Shown: positions 32,131-44,100 of the stretch, in pieces
Numbering within the stretch: position 1 is the stretch's first letter
How the letters are laid out: each line of letters starts with the position of its first letter
Source of the DNA: Ceratotherium simum simum
Taxonomy: Eukaryota; Chordata; Mammalia; Perissodactyla; Rhinocerotidae
Assembly (NCBI RefSeq): GCF_000283155.1
Contig: NW_004454156.1
Span: 36,632,236-36,696,235, forward strand
Length of the DNA: 64,000 bases
Reading direction: 5' to 3'
Translations under genes and position numbers: made by a program
Notes under the pieces: generated by a model
The model's database searches: none
Seen by the model: only the letters and a program-made list of their open reading frames with translations
Told to the model about the DNA's origin: nothing

Positions 32131-33199
32131 GTCACAAAAATACAAATTGATTTTGAATATCTAATTCTATTTTTGCATCTTTTAAAAAAACTTTTCCTTA
32201 TTTAATGTCAAATACCCAGTAGAGTGGAGATTTTATTATTATTATTCTTTTTGTCACTATTTTAACAATTTTTTGATATGATGTCAATCTGCCTTTGGAG
32301 CAAACTTTCTATATTTGGAGGGAAAGAACCAGAAAGGGCTCTTGGGTTACACAAATATAAAACACGTGCCCTTATTTTTCTTGGAGAAGAGTGAAGTTAT
32401 CATAAACCCGGATATAGATGCTGCAGCCCATCCTATTAAGTTCTGTTTTGTAATATAAATGGAATGTATTTTTAGAATGACTGTATCCCTAAAGAATTAG
32501 AGAAATTTTTTAGTCCCTTAGTATGGATGGGAACTGCATGGTTGGAGTAGTCCATACGGTGTTATTAAAGACTGGATGACCCAGAATTTGGAGGATGGAG
32601 CTCACCCTCTGGGTAGTGATGGGAGTTTCCCCTGAAGGAAATGGATGTTTCCACTGTCAGGCATTCAGTGCTCAGAAAGGAGCAGGAGACCAGGACTGGG
32701 AGCAGGAAACCACGGGAGAGTCCTGGAGATGCTTGGTGGGGTCTGAGCTTCTGGGGACAAGGCAGGGAGCTGGGAGTGGGAGAGCGAGAGTGCAGAGATT
32801 GGCGATTGGCTTGTGAGCCCCGAGTGCAATCCCTTGTGGTATTAATTATGCTACTTCCAGTTATTCTTGGACTATCCCTGTGCTTTCAGTTAAACTCCAA
32901 GGCTTGGTCTTAACTGTGCATTGGGCATTTGAAAAACAGGCCGGTACTCACAATAGAAGCCAGATTTGGCCGCCAGTGCTCTGGAAAAACATGTGGCTGT
33001 GCAGGGAGGGCTGCAGGCAATGCATGGACATGTCAGCATGTCTCCTGGAGTCCCAGAACTTACAAGAGGATAGGCACCAAGTTAGAGAAAGGATAACCCG
33101 TTTGAGAGAGAAAGAGGCTTGGACTTTGGGAGTCTAGGTATTAAAGGACATTTAGTCACAGTTTAAAGAGGTGGGAATAAATTATGTTGAAATAATTTT
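32131..33199. other. Unassigned non-coding sequence
   Basis: No repeat or gene is recognised. Overlapping plus frames at 32595-33137 are chance frames in low-stop sequence. Confidence 0.4.
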
Positions 33200-34180
33200 C
33201 ACTCTGAACAATAGCAGAAAACCAGCTCAATACATAGTAGAAGACATGGTGCTCCATTTTGCTAATCAAGTATTTCTCAAACTTAAGAAATAGACCTTTA
33301 TAAAGAAAGAAAATTCTTATGGATTCTCAGTGTTTTTTTAATTATAATATTACTTAAATGTATAAAAATATAAAACTAGGTAAAAAGTCCTTATCCTTAT
33401 AGTTCTTAGTCAACCATAAAACCAAAAAATGTCAAACTATACAAACAATTACAAAAGCACACTTTTATTAACAATAGCAATTTCATGTAACTGATGATGT
33501 TGTTTTGGTGACACCAAATAGCCAAAATGGTTTAGGAGTAGAAAGTAACAGGGTTAGTTCCAGTTCCACGTTTTGACCCCGGCAAGCTACCATGGAGAGT
33601 GCTTGTCAGGATAAGTATACTATAAAAAACTGCGAAGTTTCAAAGCTTTGTGTTCTAGTTCAGGATAAGCAGACCTCAAATCTAATGATAATAATAAAAA
33701 ATTTTGCCAGTGAGCAATCCTCAAATGCCAATTTTGATGATCTGTCACTTGATAAACCATATAAAGCTGCCTTATATGCTCAAAGATGAGGCTACATTTG
33801 TGGCATTTTTGAAAGCTGCATTTCATGGGAATCTAACACAACTATGTTATGAATCAGAAACAGAACATTTTCCATTGCGCATTTTCTCGTCCACACTGAC
33901 TGCAAGCTGGTATGAACAAAGAGGCTGTCTGGGTAACGTATCTGCTCACTACCTAAGTGAATACACTGCTCTCAGCTCAGGGCTGGTTCGGCATGCCCGT
34001 ATCATCATGGGTTTGTGCCAGCTCAATTTCCCCACCCCACTCCTTTTTTTCCCATTGTGAAACCTTCATTCAACAGTGTGCCACGTCATTGTCCTCTGTA
34101 TGATGCAAACAGGAACAGAAAACAAAATTGCAAATGCAAGCGCTGAATGTAGCCGCAGCAGTGTTTCATTAGTATGTGGC
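33200..34180. other. Unassigned block, possible unrecognised repeat
   Basis: About 1 kb up to the LTR at 34181. It has repeat-like texture and two overlapping plus frames (33592-33789 and 33704-34060, the latter 118 codons). I cannot match it to a gene or named element. Confidence 0.35.
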
Positions 34181-34547
34181 TGTTATGAACGAAATGTTTG
34201 TGTCCTCCACAAAATTCCTATGTTTAAGCTCTAACCCCCATGATGGTATTTGGAGGTGGGCCTTTTGGGGGTAGTTAGGTTTTGATGAGGTGATGAGGGT
34301 AGGGCCTCCATGATGGGACTAATGTCCTTATAAGAAGAGAAGGAGAGGCCAGAGCTGTCGCTCTCTCCACCAAGTGAGAACACTGGGAGAAGTGGTAAGC
34401 CAGTAGGAAAGCTCTCACAAGGAACTAAATTGGCCAACACCTTGATCTTGGACTTTCCAGCCTCCTGAACTGTGAGAAATAAATTCCTGTTGGTTAAGAC
34501 ACCCAGTCTATGGTATTTTGTTATGGTAGCCCAAGCTGACTGAGACA
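34181..34547 (+). mobile_element. MaLR (MST/MLT1-type) solo LTR
   Basis: The LTR starts TGTTATGAACGAAATG and ends AGCTGACTGAGACA. It has 'aagctctaacccccatgatgg', 'ggaggtgggccttttggggg', 'aatgtccttataagaag', 'caccttgatcttggac', 'aactgtgagaaataaat' (polyadenylation signal) and 'ggtattttgttatgg'. Flanking GTGGC (34176-34180) and GTGGT (34548-34552) match at four of five positions. No internal retroviral sequence adjoins it. Confidence 0.92.
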
Positions 34548-35454
34548 GTGGTCATCCAGATGACTAAGTCAAGATTTGATTTTTTTAAAGATTATCATCA
34601 AAATGATGACCCCCAAAGTAAATTCCTAGGCAGAATACAGAAATCCTCAGGAATCCATCCACGAACTCTCATCTGAGAACCAGGCTGATCGAGCTTAGAC
34701 CTAAGAAAAGAGCAATGTAACAGCCGTGGAACAGGGCTGCTCTGGACCTGCCGCCACCTGCTCTGGGGGAATTCTAGCCCCTTGCCAAATTCCTTGAAAA
34801 TAATTCTGGGCGTCCCCCATGTCTATCTTGAACTGTGAGAACTGGTTCTCACAGCCACCAAATGTGGTGTCAGCCATTTTCTCTCTTCTGCTGTGACGAC
34901 ACCTCTGGTCACTGCTGAGGAAGAAAAGCACCAGTTCTGTCCCTTGATGACCATTAAGGCCACCACCCCAGCTGCTTCCACTTAGGAAGGGCCCCACCAC
35001 TCTCGTCTGCCAGCATTGCAATGGCAGTGCCAAAGCCAGAGCCTGAGTGTGGGTGGCTGGGGTGAGGACACCTCAGTGGTGGGACATGAAGGTGTCTCAG
35101 CAGTTGCTGCCATCAGAGCTGCCGATGCCTTGGCTCCTTCATTCCTCATGGGAGTTCATGAGGAACAGCCTTCCTAGTCACTCCAGGGCTCAGGCTGGAG
35201 GCGGGCTGGATTAAAGCTTTATTTCAAAGTACTGCTCCCTTCTAACATACCCCTACGGTTCTTGAACCAAACCGGCATACCACAGCTCTTTTCTCTTTAG
35301 GCCTTTTCTTCTCAGAAGGCCCTTTCAGTCTCACATGTAAACAGAGCCCTCAGATGCTGGTGCCTCCAATCCATCCAATGTGCCAAACAGGCTTGAGTCC
35401 ACAAGTGACCCCACTGAGGCTCACACTAGTGCATCAACTATATTTAACTATATT
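34548..35454. other. Unassigned non-coding sequence
   Basis: No repeat or gene is recognised. A minus frame at 34701-35033 has no recognisable domain. Confidence 0.4.
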
Positions 35455-35956
35455 TTCTGTATTCTTGATGGTCTAGCATCTGGGCCTTACTGACCAGGGA
35501 GAGACTACCCCCTCAGGATTAGCTAATTCCTAGAGATGGAATTGCCTGGGAACATGCCCTTGATATGCAAACCAACCAATCTGGAGTCCATACTTCCACC
35601 TACCCCTTCTAACTGACTCTTACACTCCAGGAGGCAATATTCCTTTACCTTAATCATCTCAGAGCCAGGTACCAACTAGGGACCACCTCTGTAGCCTAGA
35701 GCCCACCAAAATTATTCAAACTATCCAATCCTAAACCTGCTCAGCCGCTTACCTTGCCTTGCCCACTCCTTCCTGTGAAAACCACAATAAAGTCTCTTGC
35801 TCATGCTTTCTGCCTGCTCCTTCTGACTCCTGACTGACCCTGGTGCTTCCCTGCTGGCCCTGCAGGGTGTGACACGTTCCTTCCTCTTAGGAACTGCAAG
35901 TAACAAAATATCCTTTCAATGGCAATCATCACCTGATCTGTTGCCTCACCATACCT
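35455..35956 (+). mobile_element. ERV1-like solo LTR
   Basis: About 500 bases with the composition and order of a gammaretrovirus-like LTR: a pyrimidine-rich U3 with 'gctaattcctagagatggaa' and 'gatatgcaaaccaaccaat', then 'gccaggtaccaactagggacc', an AATAAA signal at 35786-35791, and a U5-like segment ending near 'tgttgcctcacca'. No adjacent internal region was seen, so it is a solo LTR. The exact ends and family are uncertain. Confidence 0.6.
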
Positions 35957-36454
35957 GAATAAAACCAAAATCCCAAGTACATTTTAAAACAATTGGGAAT
36001 GTGCTATAGTTGGAGAGAAGCTTCTGAGAACTGGAGACTGGTTTTAGTTGTCATTAAATCCCCAAGGCCTAGCAGATTATTGAGAATCACCATAAGCTTC
36101 AGTAATGCAACAAGGGTCAATGAGATGGGCCCTCACATACCTTTACTGTTACAACCACTGAATGAAACAAAGCAAAATAAAAAACATGCTGTGTCCACAA
36201 ACCTAACATAGAAATAAATATTCCCCCCTAATCAAGATGGAAGGATAGGTCTGCAAGGTGTGCAGTTATCTCTGCAGCTGCCCACAGGAACAAAACGCAC
36301 TTTCCCCCTGAATAAAAAGAATAACAATGTCTAGAATCCATAGGAAATAAATGATTGGGTTTTGGCATATAATTTGATGAATCACGTTTTGTTTCAAGTT
36401 CTACCTTCCCCAACAGTGTTGTCACTGATGGAGTTATGGTGGTTTTAAAACATA
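35957..36454. other. Unassigned spacer
   Basis: No repeat or gene is recognised. Confidence 0.4.
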
Positions 36455-36545
36455 TCCTCAAATTCTTTGACATTCCTCACATCAAGAGGTGGTGTCATGT
36501 CCCCTCCATTTCTATTTTCCTGCCTCTGCACCATTGATAAACTTC
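36455..36545 (+). repeat. Possible MLT1-type LTR fragment
   Basis: The block 'gacattcctcacatcaagaggtggtgtcatgtcccctcc' resembles a block found in some MLT1 LTRs (cf. 'catcaagaggtggagtct' at about 62660). Only about 90 bases can be aligned. Confidence 0.4.
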
Positions 36546-36569
36546 GATTGGATGCCAGACATCGTGAGT

Positions 36570-37320
36570 TTCTCTCACTGGGTGCTGGATATTCTTGTAT
36601 TCCCATAAATATTCTTGGGTTTTGTTCTGGGACACAGTTGAGGTGTCTGAAAACAGTTTGATCCTTTCAGATCTTGCTTTGAAGATTTGTTAGGCAGGAC
36701 CAGAGCAGCATTTGGTCTAGAGATAATTATTCCCCACGGTGAAGGGACCCTTCTGAGTACTCTACCCAATACCCAGTGAATTATGAGTTTTTCAGTCTGG
36801 CTGGTAGAAACAGGCACTGTTCCTGGCCCTGTGTCAGTGTGAACATTGCTCCTTCTAATACTTTCAGGTCATTCTTTCCCCAGCTTTGGGCAGTCTCTTC
36901 ACACACATGTACTCATCAATACTCTGCTGATCAAGAGGGACCCTCTGCAGCCCTCCACTCTTCTCTATCTAAGCAGCTCTCTCCTTGCTGGTACTCTGCC
37001 CTATGAACTCAAATCTCCCCAGACTCTCAACTCTGCCTCTTCAACTCAGGGAGCCCATTGGGCTCCTCCCTGGCTCCCCCTCCCTGTGCTGTGGCCTGGA
37101 ACTCTCTCAAGGCAACTGCTGGGACAATTCTAAGGCTCACTTTGTTTGTTTCCCATCTCTCAAGGATCACCATCCTTCATTGTCTGATATTCAGTGTCTT
37201 GAAAAACGTTATTTCATCTAACTTATCAAATTTTTTTTTTTTTTTAGGTTGTTTCAAGCAGGCAGGTAATCTCAGTCCCTATTGCTCCAACTTGGCCAGA
37301 AGTAGAAACTCCCAACTGTT
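36570..37320 (-). repeat. L1-derived UTR-like sequence
   Basis: The segment matches a long module I associate with old L1 untranslated regions: 'gtgctggatattcttgtattcc', 'ttgttctgggacacagttgagg', 'ctaattattccccac' type blocks, 'cttctgagtactctacccaata', 'ctggaactctctcaaggcaac' and 'caacttggccagaagtagaaac'. A poly-T lies at 37230-37245. Reverse orientation is my best reading. Open frames across 36776-37324 are artefacts of this repeat. Confidence 0.45.
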
Positions 37321-37321
37321 T

Positions 37322-37430
37322 TAGAAAGTGGTTCTAGCAATCTATACACGCTGCCACATTGTATAGGAGTTGGGGTTGCTCTACATCCTCACAAACTCTT
37401 TGTATTTTCAGACTTTCTAATTGTTTTAAG
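37322..37430 (-). repeat. L1 3' region fragment
   Basis: The plus strand 'aaagtggttctagcaatctataca', 'attgtataggagttggggttgctctacatcctcacaaac' and 'ttgtattttcagactttctaattg' is the reverse complement of the L1 sequence that reads '...gatgtggagaaactggaactctcatacattg...'. The sense version is present at about 56890-56960. Confidence 0.6.
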
Positions 37431-39324
37431 GATTAAACTAGTTCACATGAGGAATTTAATGTGATTTTCCTCACAAAACGATCTGACTTTTAAAGGAGAG
37501 AGGACAGTATTTAATCTAAAGGAATGAATCTCTAATCATGAAATTTCAGGCAGTAGGGTACTGGATGGGAGGATATGCCAGCACCAGGGGAATTTAGTCC
37601 AATACTCTTTACCATTAGAATATTTCTATTTGTTTATTTAAGGAAAGCAATGTTGTTAACTCATTAAAACTAATAGTTCTGTGAAATGGAGGTAATGCTT
37701 AATGCTTGCTTTAAATCATAGAATCTTACAAGTATTTAATTCCATGAACAGAGAGAACCCTAGAGATTCCTGACAAAAATTTCCTACTTAAAGTCCAGAG
37801 GAAGACACAAAGATTAAGTATACATATACACACACGGGCTATCCTGGGTCAGAGGAGAAGCATCAGCTGGCCATTTCCATCACTTTGCGAAGCCCCTCCC
37901 TCTCTGGGGACTGTGTTGCCACTGTTAAAAGCATTTATAATTGTTTCTTTGAAAATGGCCGTATTCTCCAGAGCAGCTCTCAAGGAAGGAATCTAGTTAT
38001 CTAAAATTATTGAATTCCCTAGGTACCTTCTTCTGGGTAGACAGAGTCTTTATTTCATTTTAAGAGAGATTGTTTGCTATTACTCAAAACTGACTGTTCT
38101 GTCCTTCCCTCCCACCATGGTTTGGAGAGAGAAGCAGAGGAATTCTTCAATGCCTCCTCTACACCTGGCCCTCATCAAACTTTGCAAACACCCAACACCG
38201 TGTAGAAGCATTTGGTTTAAAAAAAAAAAAAAAAGGCAAAGTTTTGGTAGTGAGCATACTCATTAAACTATAAAAATGTCTCTATAATCTTCATTTTATT
38301 TAGTTTTTAGTATTTCTGCATCCACAGGTCTCATTCTGAAATAACATTTGTTTTATGGTTGCTGATTGATGTGATGAAACAGTCCAAAATCTGCATTCCA
38401 CAGTTCTTTACAACAGACCAAAATAGCATTCTTGTTCGCGCTAGGATACCCCAATGTTGGCGTGCATTCCAGCTGACTAGCAGAGGGCTAACAGAAAGTA
38501 GTTAATTCCTTAGTGCTAGAATATTCTCTTTATAGTTACAAAATTGCTTCCTCCAAGGAAGAAACAAAGCTGCTTTATGCTACCTTTTTCCTTGGTCTTA
38601 CTCAAAGTGTGCACTTCACAAGGAAGGGGAAACAAGGGTAATCACAGCATTCGTTTCTGGAAATAAAATGGTCTTACTTCCTTATAAATGTGAGTTCCAG
38701 GAGTTCACTGATGAAAATTAAGTAAATGTTTTCCATCAAAGAACTTTATTTTGGAGGCTGTAAAATTCAAACTGCCAACAAGTCTTCCACATAATAAGCC
38801 ATATTTTGAAGTTTCTCAGATATTTTTTTAAGAATGGTCATTTATATCTTTTACGTACTCCTCAAGAAACATTTGTAGCAGAAAGAGGTTGTTCAAATTT
38901 GGCTGACAGTATTAGCGTTTTGTCTCCCGTTTAATACTGATTAGACATGAGCAACAAAAGAGAGGACCCAGGGGGATAGTTTAAACAACCGTTAGTTCCT
39001 ATTCAGTGTATTCCCAAATCTAAAAACAGGAAAGATCTTAAAAACCAACCCTCTAATCATGGCATTTCCTTTCTTCATGAGAATCTGGCACATTCTAAGG
39101 TTGACTGTAGAGTCCTCTATTAGAATGAAACCACTCATTCTAAAGTCTAAAAGAAACATCTTTGTAAAATGGATCTAGAAACTCCAATATTACTGCTCAC
39201 CTCACAGCCGCTAGAGGAAACTTCAGGATCACCTTCAATGCATCCTTCCCTTCCTCTCACATTCGACAACCAACAATCCTACCTGAGAAATATCTCTTGC
39301 CCATTTCCATTGTGAGCTGCTTTC
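37431..39324. other. Repeat-poor unassigned sequence
   Basis: Almost 1.9 kb without a named repeat, apart from a 16-base A-run near 38219-38234. No exon is supported. Confidence 0.45.
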
Positions 39325-40135
39325 TTCAGGCTCTGTCATCACTTGTGTGAATATAGGCCCCATATGGCTCTCCCTGCTTCCTGTCTCACTTCATTCCCAA
39401 CAGTGTTGCCAGATCGATCTTTCATACACATGAACAGCACTGGATCACTTCTGTGCATAGGCGTCTCCCTCTTTGTCTTGCACTTGGCTTTTAGACGGCC
39501 TTTTGTAGAGAGCCCTAGAGGCTGAGCAGACTGAACCCCAAAGCTCTCTCCCTCCACTTCAAAGCAGCTGCTCCTCATCTATCTCTTTTGTGTTTTGGAG
39601 CTTGGATGAAAGATTTCATTGAAAGGGAGCATTTCCTCAAACAAATAAACAAATAAACCTACAAACCACTGGCCACAGAATAAAACCCTAATTCCTTATC
39701 ATGGCACAGAAGACCCTCCACGACATCCCCTTCCTATCCAGGAGCCTCATCGCCTGCCATTTCTCCCAATAACTTCAGCTCCAAGCTCTCATTAAGAGCA
39801 TAACATCTACTATATCAGGGTTCCCAAGCCTCTTGTTGGACCTACCTTTTTGAATTTACATCCCCACCCAAAGAACTCCTATGCAACCTTGAAGACACAT
39901 CCCATTTGTTACTTCCTCACTGAAGCTTCCTCAACCTCCCCAGTTAATTAATTCTGTCTTCACACTCCCACAGTATTATAATCCTTTCATCATTGCAACC
40001 TTCCACGCTGCTTTCCCATTTTATTTGTCTTTCTTCCTGGGACCGTGTCTCACTGATGTTCGAAGCACTGGCATAGAGCACAGCTTTCTTGGCACGTGGT
40101 AGGCGTTCTCAGGTTAATTAATGGTCTCACATTGT
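39325..40135 (+). repeat. L2 LINE, long 3' region
   Basis: About 800 bases in L2 order: 'ttgccagatcgatctttcatacac', 'actggatcacttctgtgc', 'aataaaaccctaattccttatcatggc', 'agaagaccctccacgacatcccc', 'acttcctcactgaagcttcc', 'ctgggaccgtgtctcactga' and the tail 'cttggcacgtggtaggcgttctc'. It contains a small internal stretch (about 39520-39660) that does not align. Confidence 0.88.
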
Positions 40136-41689
40136 GTAAAACCAAATCTTTTCCCCATCACTTTTATTAATGTCTATGTTTGAGACCTTCTAAATTCAAC
40201 CTTGAAAAATATATAACCAAATAAAGAAAAAATCCACTTACAATATACTAGAAAAAGAAAAGAACCTTTGAAGAGGGGGAAGAATGTAGGGGTGACTGGA
40301 CAAAACTAAGAATTACAGCTGATTAACTAAACCTAAGTGACCGTTCTGCAAAGATCTGCTACTTGTGCACATTTGGGAACTCCCAGGGGCTTGTAAGTAC
40401 TAGAGTGAGTTGGTTTTGGAGGATGAGACTAACATTTTACCCTTTGTTTTATTTACAGTGAGCCTCACTAATTCAGACTAAATGGTGGGACAACTGTTTG
40501 GATTAATGAAATTCTGTATTATAAGATGTCTTAAGTGTAATTTTTTAAAACACTTTAGACCTAGTTTAATGAAAGCACAGGATCATTTAAAATGTACACA
40601 TTCATCATATGCAAATTTAATTGTGAATCGCTTAAGAAAAATTTAGTCTACCATTTGTTAGTATCATTAATTCCATTACAAACATTATTTTTCAAAGATA
40701 GAGCAAAGGGAAACTTCATGACTCTTGTTCAGATGATCACAATTCTGGACTAGGTTCATATGAATTAATAGCATTTCATCATAATCGTCATTTTTCAGCA
40801 AATATGCATTAACGCATAGTATTCTCAAGGCTGGAATGAAAAACTGGGTTAGGAAGAGGCCGTTCTGTACTCACTTCATGTTTCCAAATTATTTTCATGG
40901 TGAATTTAGCCAGTTTTCCATGGCTCACGAAACTCTGGGCTGGCTTGAGTTTCCTGCTTCCTTCTTTGGCAAGACGGAGCACCAAACCTTTTCAAGAGAT
41001 GTGTTCTTACTTAGAGGAAAGGAAATATTGGATCCAGGCCGTTTTACATACACCAGATGTCAAGCACCAAACGAAGCAGCTCAGCTTTTCAAAGATTTGA
41101 CATCATAACTGTTGCCGCTTGAATAAAAGCTCAGTCTCAGAATGGCCAAGTTAAATAGGGCAGAATTAGGGCTAAATTGATCTTCACGTCTAGTGTTCAT
41201 AAATCTGCATAAAGAAGTTCTGAATCAAAGAAAATAAATTACAAATGTGTAATACTGGCTCATGTCCAATGGATCTGCGTGTTTGGGAGGAGAAACACGT
41301 GGCTTGGTGTTGCTGTGAAGACTGTCTCTTCTGGGTACAGGTTGAGTTTGGGGTTGATTATGGAGGTGGAGCCAAGAAAAGCCTGGGATTCTAGAAGACA
41401 GCACCTCAGGAGATCACCCACTTGGAATCTTTGCCTTTAAATGAGGAGGAAGAGGGAACAGGTCTCATCAACGTCTTGAGAGCCAATGAGACATCCGAGT
41501 GGCTTTCGGATTATGGGAGGTCCATTGCCTCATCTATCACTAGATGTTTATCTCAGGCACAAGGGTACAGGACTGTAAAGAATCAGACATATATCATGGG
41601 TGCAACAGATAGGTGGAATTTCTGGCCCCAGTAGAGGAAACTTACTAAGGTCTGGTAAGTGGGAGGGATTTGTCCTGGGGAGGAGGTTG
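40136..41689. other. Repeat-poor AT-rich sequence
   Basis: About 1.5 kb without a named repeat. The 40430-40720 part is strongly AT-rich with an octamer ATGCAAAT at 40609-40616. Frames at 40836-41108 have no recognisable domain. Confidence 0.45.
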
Positions 41690-41990
41690 ATTTTCTAGCA
41701 ACTGCACTTAGTTGGGGATAGTAAGTGCCTTTTGGTGATAGCTGACAATGCTCTCCTTCTTAGATAACTATCTCCAGGCAGCAGTAGGACCTCCCATTGC
41801 ACCACAACTCTGTTAGGCATCACACAGATATAACACAATGTGAAAAGTGACCCTGGAGTTGTGCAATGCAGAATCCCTGCTCCGCAGCCCAGTCTGTGAC
41901 ATATGATCCTGCCCCCTTGGCTGCAGTTGACTGGACCATGGAGGGATGCTTGACCATGCTGAGCCAATCAGAGCAATCAGATTCTCTCTT
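41690..41990. repeat. Unclassified old interspersed repeat
   Basis: Blocks such as 'catatgatcctgccccctt', 'gctgagccaatcagag' and 'ctcttttaggcatttggaa' resemble a widespread old mammalian repeat. I cannot assign the family or orientation. Confidence 0.4.
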
Positions 41991-42744
41991 TTAGGCATTT
42001 GGAATTTGTATTGAAAAACTTCCAATTAATCTAGGCTGTTTCCTTCTATAAAGACAAGGTAAATCTTAGGCTGCTGGAACAGGGTTTGTACGAGTATATG
42101 TAACAGGGTGGTGGTTGGGAAGGGGGAAATCTTCTGCCTGAGGCTGCATATTCTGCAGAGAGAAAAGAATGTAAGCAATAATTAGAGAGAAGTAACAGTA
42201 AGAGATAGAAAGAGGGCCCTACCAAGGCTCCTGACAACTTCTCTGTTCCTGGCTGTGGACTTCTCCTGAGGTCCAGCTGCATTTCTGTTCTTGGTTTTCA
42301 TGAGATTTCTATATCCTTAAAACTAAAAGCGTTCCCAAACTCCCTTAAGTTGGTGGTGGTTACTAGCAAGCTAAAAATCCTCACATAGAGACTAAATAAA
42401 ATAATGACATGATAAAATTGGCCCTTGTTTCTAGAATAGTCTGTCCCCCTTTGTAACTGATACTAGACTCAGGGAGAACTATATGTAAACCAAATCAGGC
42501 TTTATATTACCGCTTCATTCTTAAGGACCTCTAAGAGCAACCACATTAACTGTACAATCTGGCCTCATAGTTAATATTTCTTTCTATAGTAAGGTTATTT
42601 AAATTCAACCTGTCTGTTACTTGCTGCAATTTCAGCTTCCTTTTTACTGGTTCTCGTCTAAGTGGATTTGGAGAATAAATGACAACCAACCACTCTCAGA
42701 ATAATAACTTTAAGTGCTAGACATAGAAATAGGCAGAAATTTCA
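41991..42744. other. Unassigned non-coding sequence
   Basis: No repeat or gene is recognised. Confidence 0.4.
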
Positions 42745-42885
42745 AGCAAACTTGGTTCAACCCTCTAATTTGACAAATGAGGAGTCTGAGACCACAGAGG
42801 CTTATGAGATTTGTCCAAGGTCACATGTCTAATTGTGGCAGAGCAGGAACTAGAACCCAGATAACAAGCTGCCTCAAAGCCACAT
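42745..42885 (-). repeat. MIR SINE
   Basis: The plus strand 'ttgacaaatgaggagtctgag', 'atttgtccaaggtcacatgtc' and 'ggcagagcaggaactagaacccag' is the reverse complement of the MIR core and head. Confidence 0.8.
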
Positions 42886-43854
42886 TTCATCTGTGAGAAA
42901 TACTAAAGGCAAAGCCAGTCATTTTTCTGCTTGTTAATTTTAATTTCCCAGTTATACGATCTAGATAGTTTCTAACTCAGAGACACATTCACGGGTAAAA
43001 TTCCTTGGCAAACAACTGAATCGTTTCTCCATGTAATTACTGACTCAAGAGTATCTAGTTAAATCATTGGGTTATAAGATCATCTTGATGATTTCGTACT
43101 TGTTAGAATAAAAGGAACCTTCTGAATTTTGAGTTTATAGATCTCATTAAAGGACTACATAGTCTAGATGTCAGTCAATTTCAGAAAAGTATATGCCACA
43201 TGAAGTTAAAATTGTTCTAAACCCAAAAAAAAAGAAAGAAGGAAAAAGGATATGTACTTAACTACGTGTTAATGCTGTGCTTGTGAGTCATGACCAAGCC
43301 AATTTTCAGTATGAATTATGGGTGGAAATGGCTCTTATTATTACCATTTAATATGACGTGGGTTTCAGATAGAGTGAAAAACATGTACGTGAGGTGACCT
43401 AATCCTGCTAAGTCTATAATGCTTTTCTAGTATTGCATTAGTCAAAGAAAATGCCAAACTCTGGGCAGCCAAATTCATTATCCTTCTTTTAAAGAAATAG
43501 ATTAGGCCATTTGAACCCAGTTAAAATCCCCTTTCTTTCAAATCAACATGTGCTATAATAATAAAGACTCTTTTTATCAAAGGAAAATAAGAGAAAATAT
43601 TTAATAATATTTAGAATACGAGGTTCAGTGTAAAATAGAGAGAGAAGAGAGAGTCACTGCTGTGGTTGTTAGAGTGTGTGTGTGTGGGTGTGTGAGTGTG
43701 TGTGTGTTAAGCTGGGCCCTCCGTGCATGGTGCCTTCCCATAAGAGATAGGCGCTTGAGTTCTCTCAATCATGGCTCTGATCCAGTAGGGAAATATGGGA
43801 TTTCTAGCATGAAGAGAAACAAAAGAAAAATATTCCAGATAAGGCTCAGCATTG
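42886..43854. other. Unassigned non-coding sequence
   Basis: No interspersed repeat or gene is recognised. It holds a TG-rich tract listed separately. Confidence 0.4.
43671..43709 (+). repeat. Imperfect (TG)n microsatellite
   Basis: TG units interrupted by GGG and GAG steps over about 39 bases. Confidence 0.92.
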
Positions 43855-43985
43855 TGGAAAAGAAAGGAAGGAAGGACAGATGGGAGAGAAGAAAATAGGA
43901 AGGAAGAACAGAAGGTAGGAAGGAAGGAAGGAAAGAAGGAAGGAAAAAAGGAAGGAAGGAAGGAGGGGGGAAGGAAAGGGAGAGT
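43855..43985 (+). repeat. (GGAA)n polypurine tract
   Basis: About 130 bases almost entirely of A and G, mostly GGAA/GAAG units, with a few interruptions near 43877 (CAGAT) and 43909 (CAGA). Such mirror-symmetric purine tracts can form triplex DNA and mutate quickly. Confidence 0.95.
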
Positions 43986-43999
43986 AACAGACTAAAGTA

Positions 44000-44100
44000 A
44001 AAAACCTTGCCTGATCCAGCCCTGCCAAGAATTTTCTGTGTGATCCCTAGCTGCTCACTTTCCCTCTGTGGTCTTCTCCAGGAAAGTTACATTAGAAAAC
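44000..44100 (+). repeat. MIR3-like SINE, part 1
   Basis: The blocks 'tctgtgtgatccctagctgctcactttccctctgtgg' and 'gaaagttacattagaaaacct' follow the MIR3 body. The 3' end of the same element lies after the ERE. Confidence 0.62.

Noticed and set aside
35455..35956. Full endogenous retrovirus
   Set aside because: Only one LTR is present and no gag, pol or env-like frame lies on either side.
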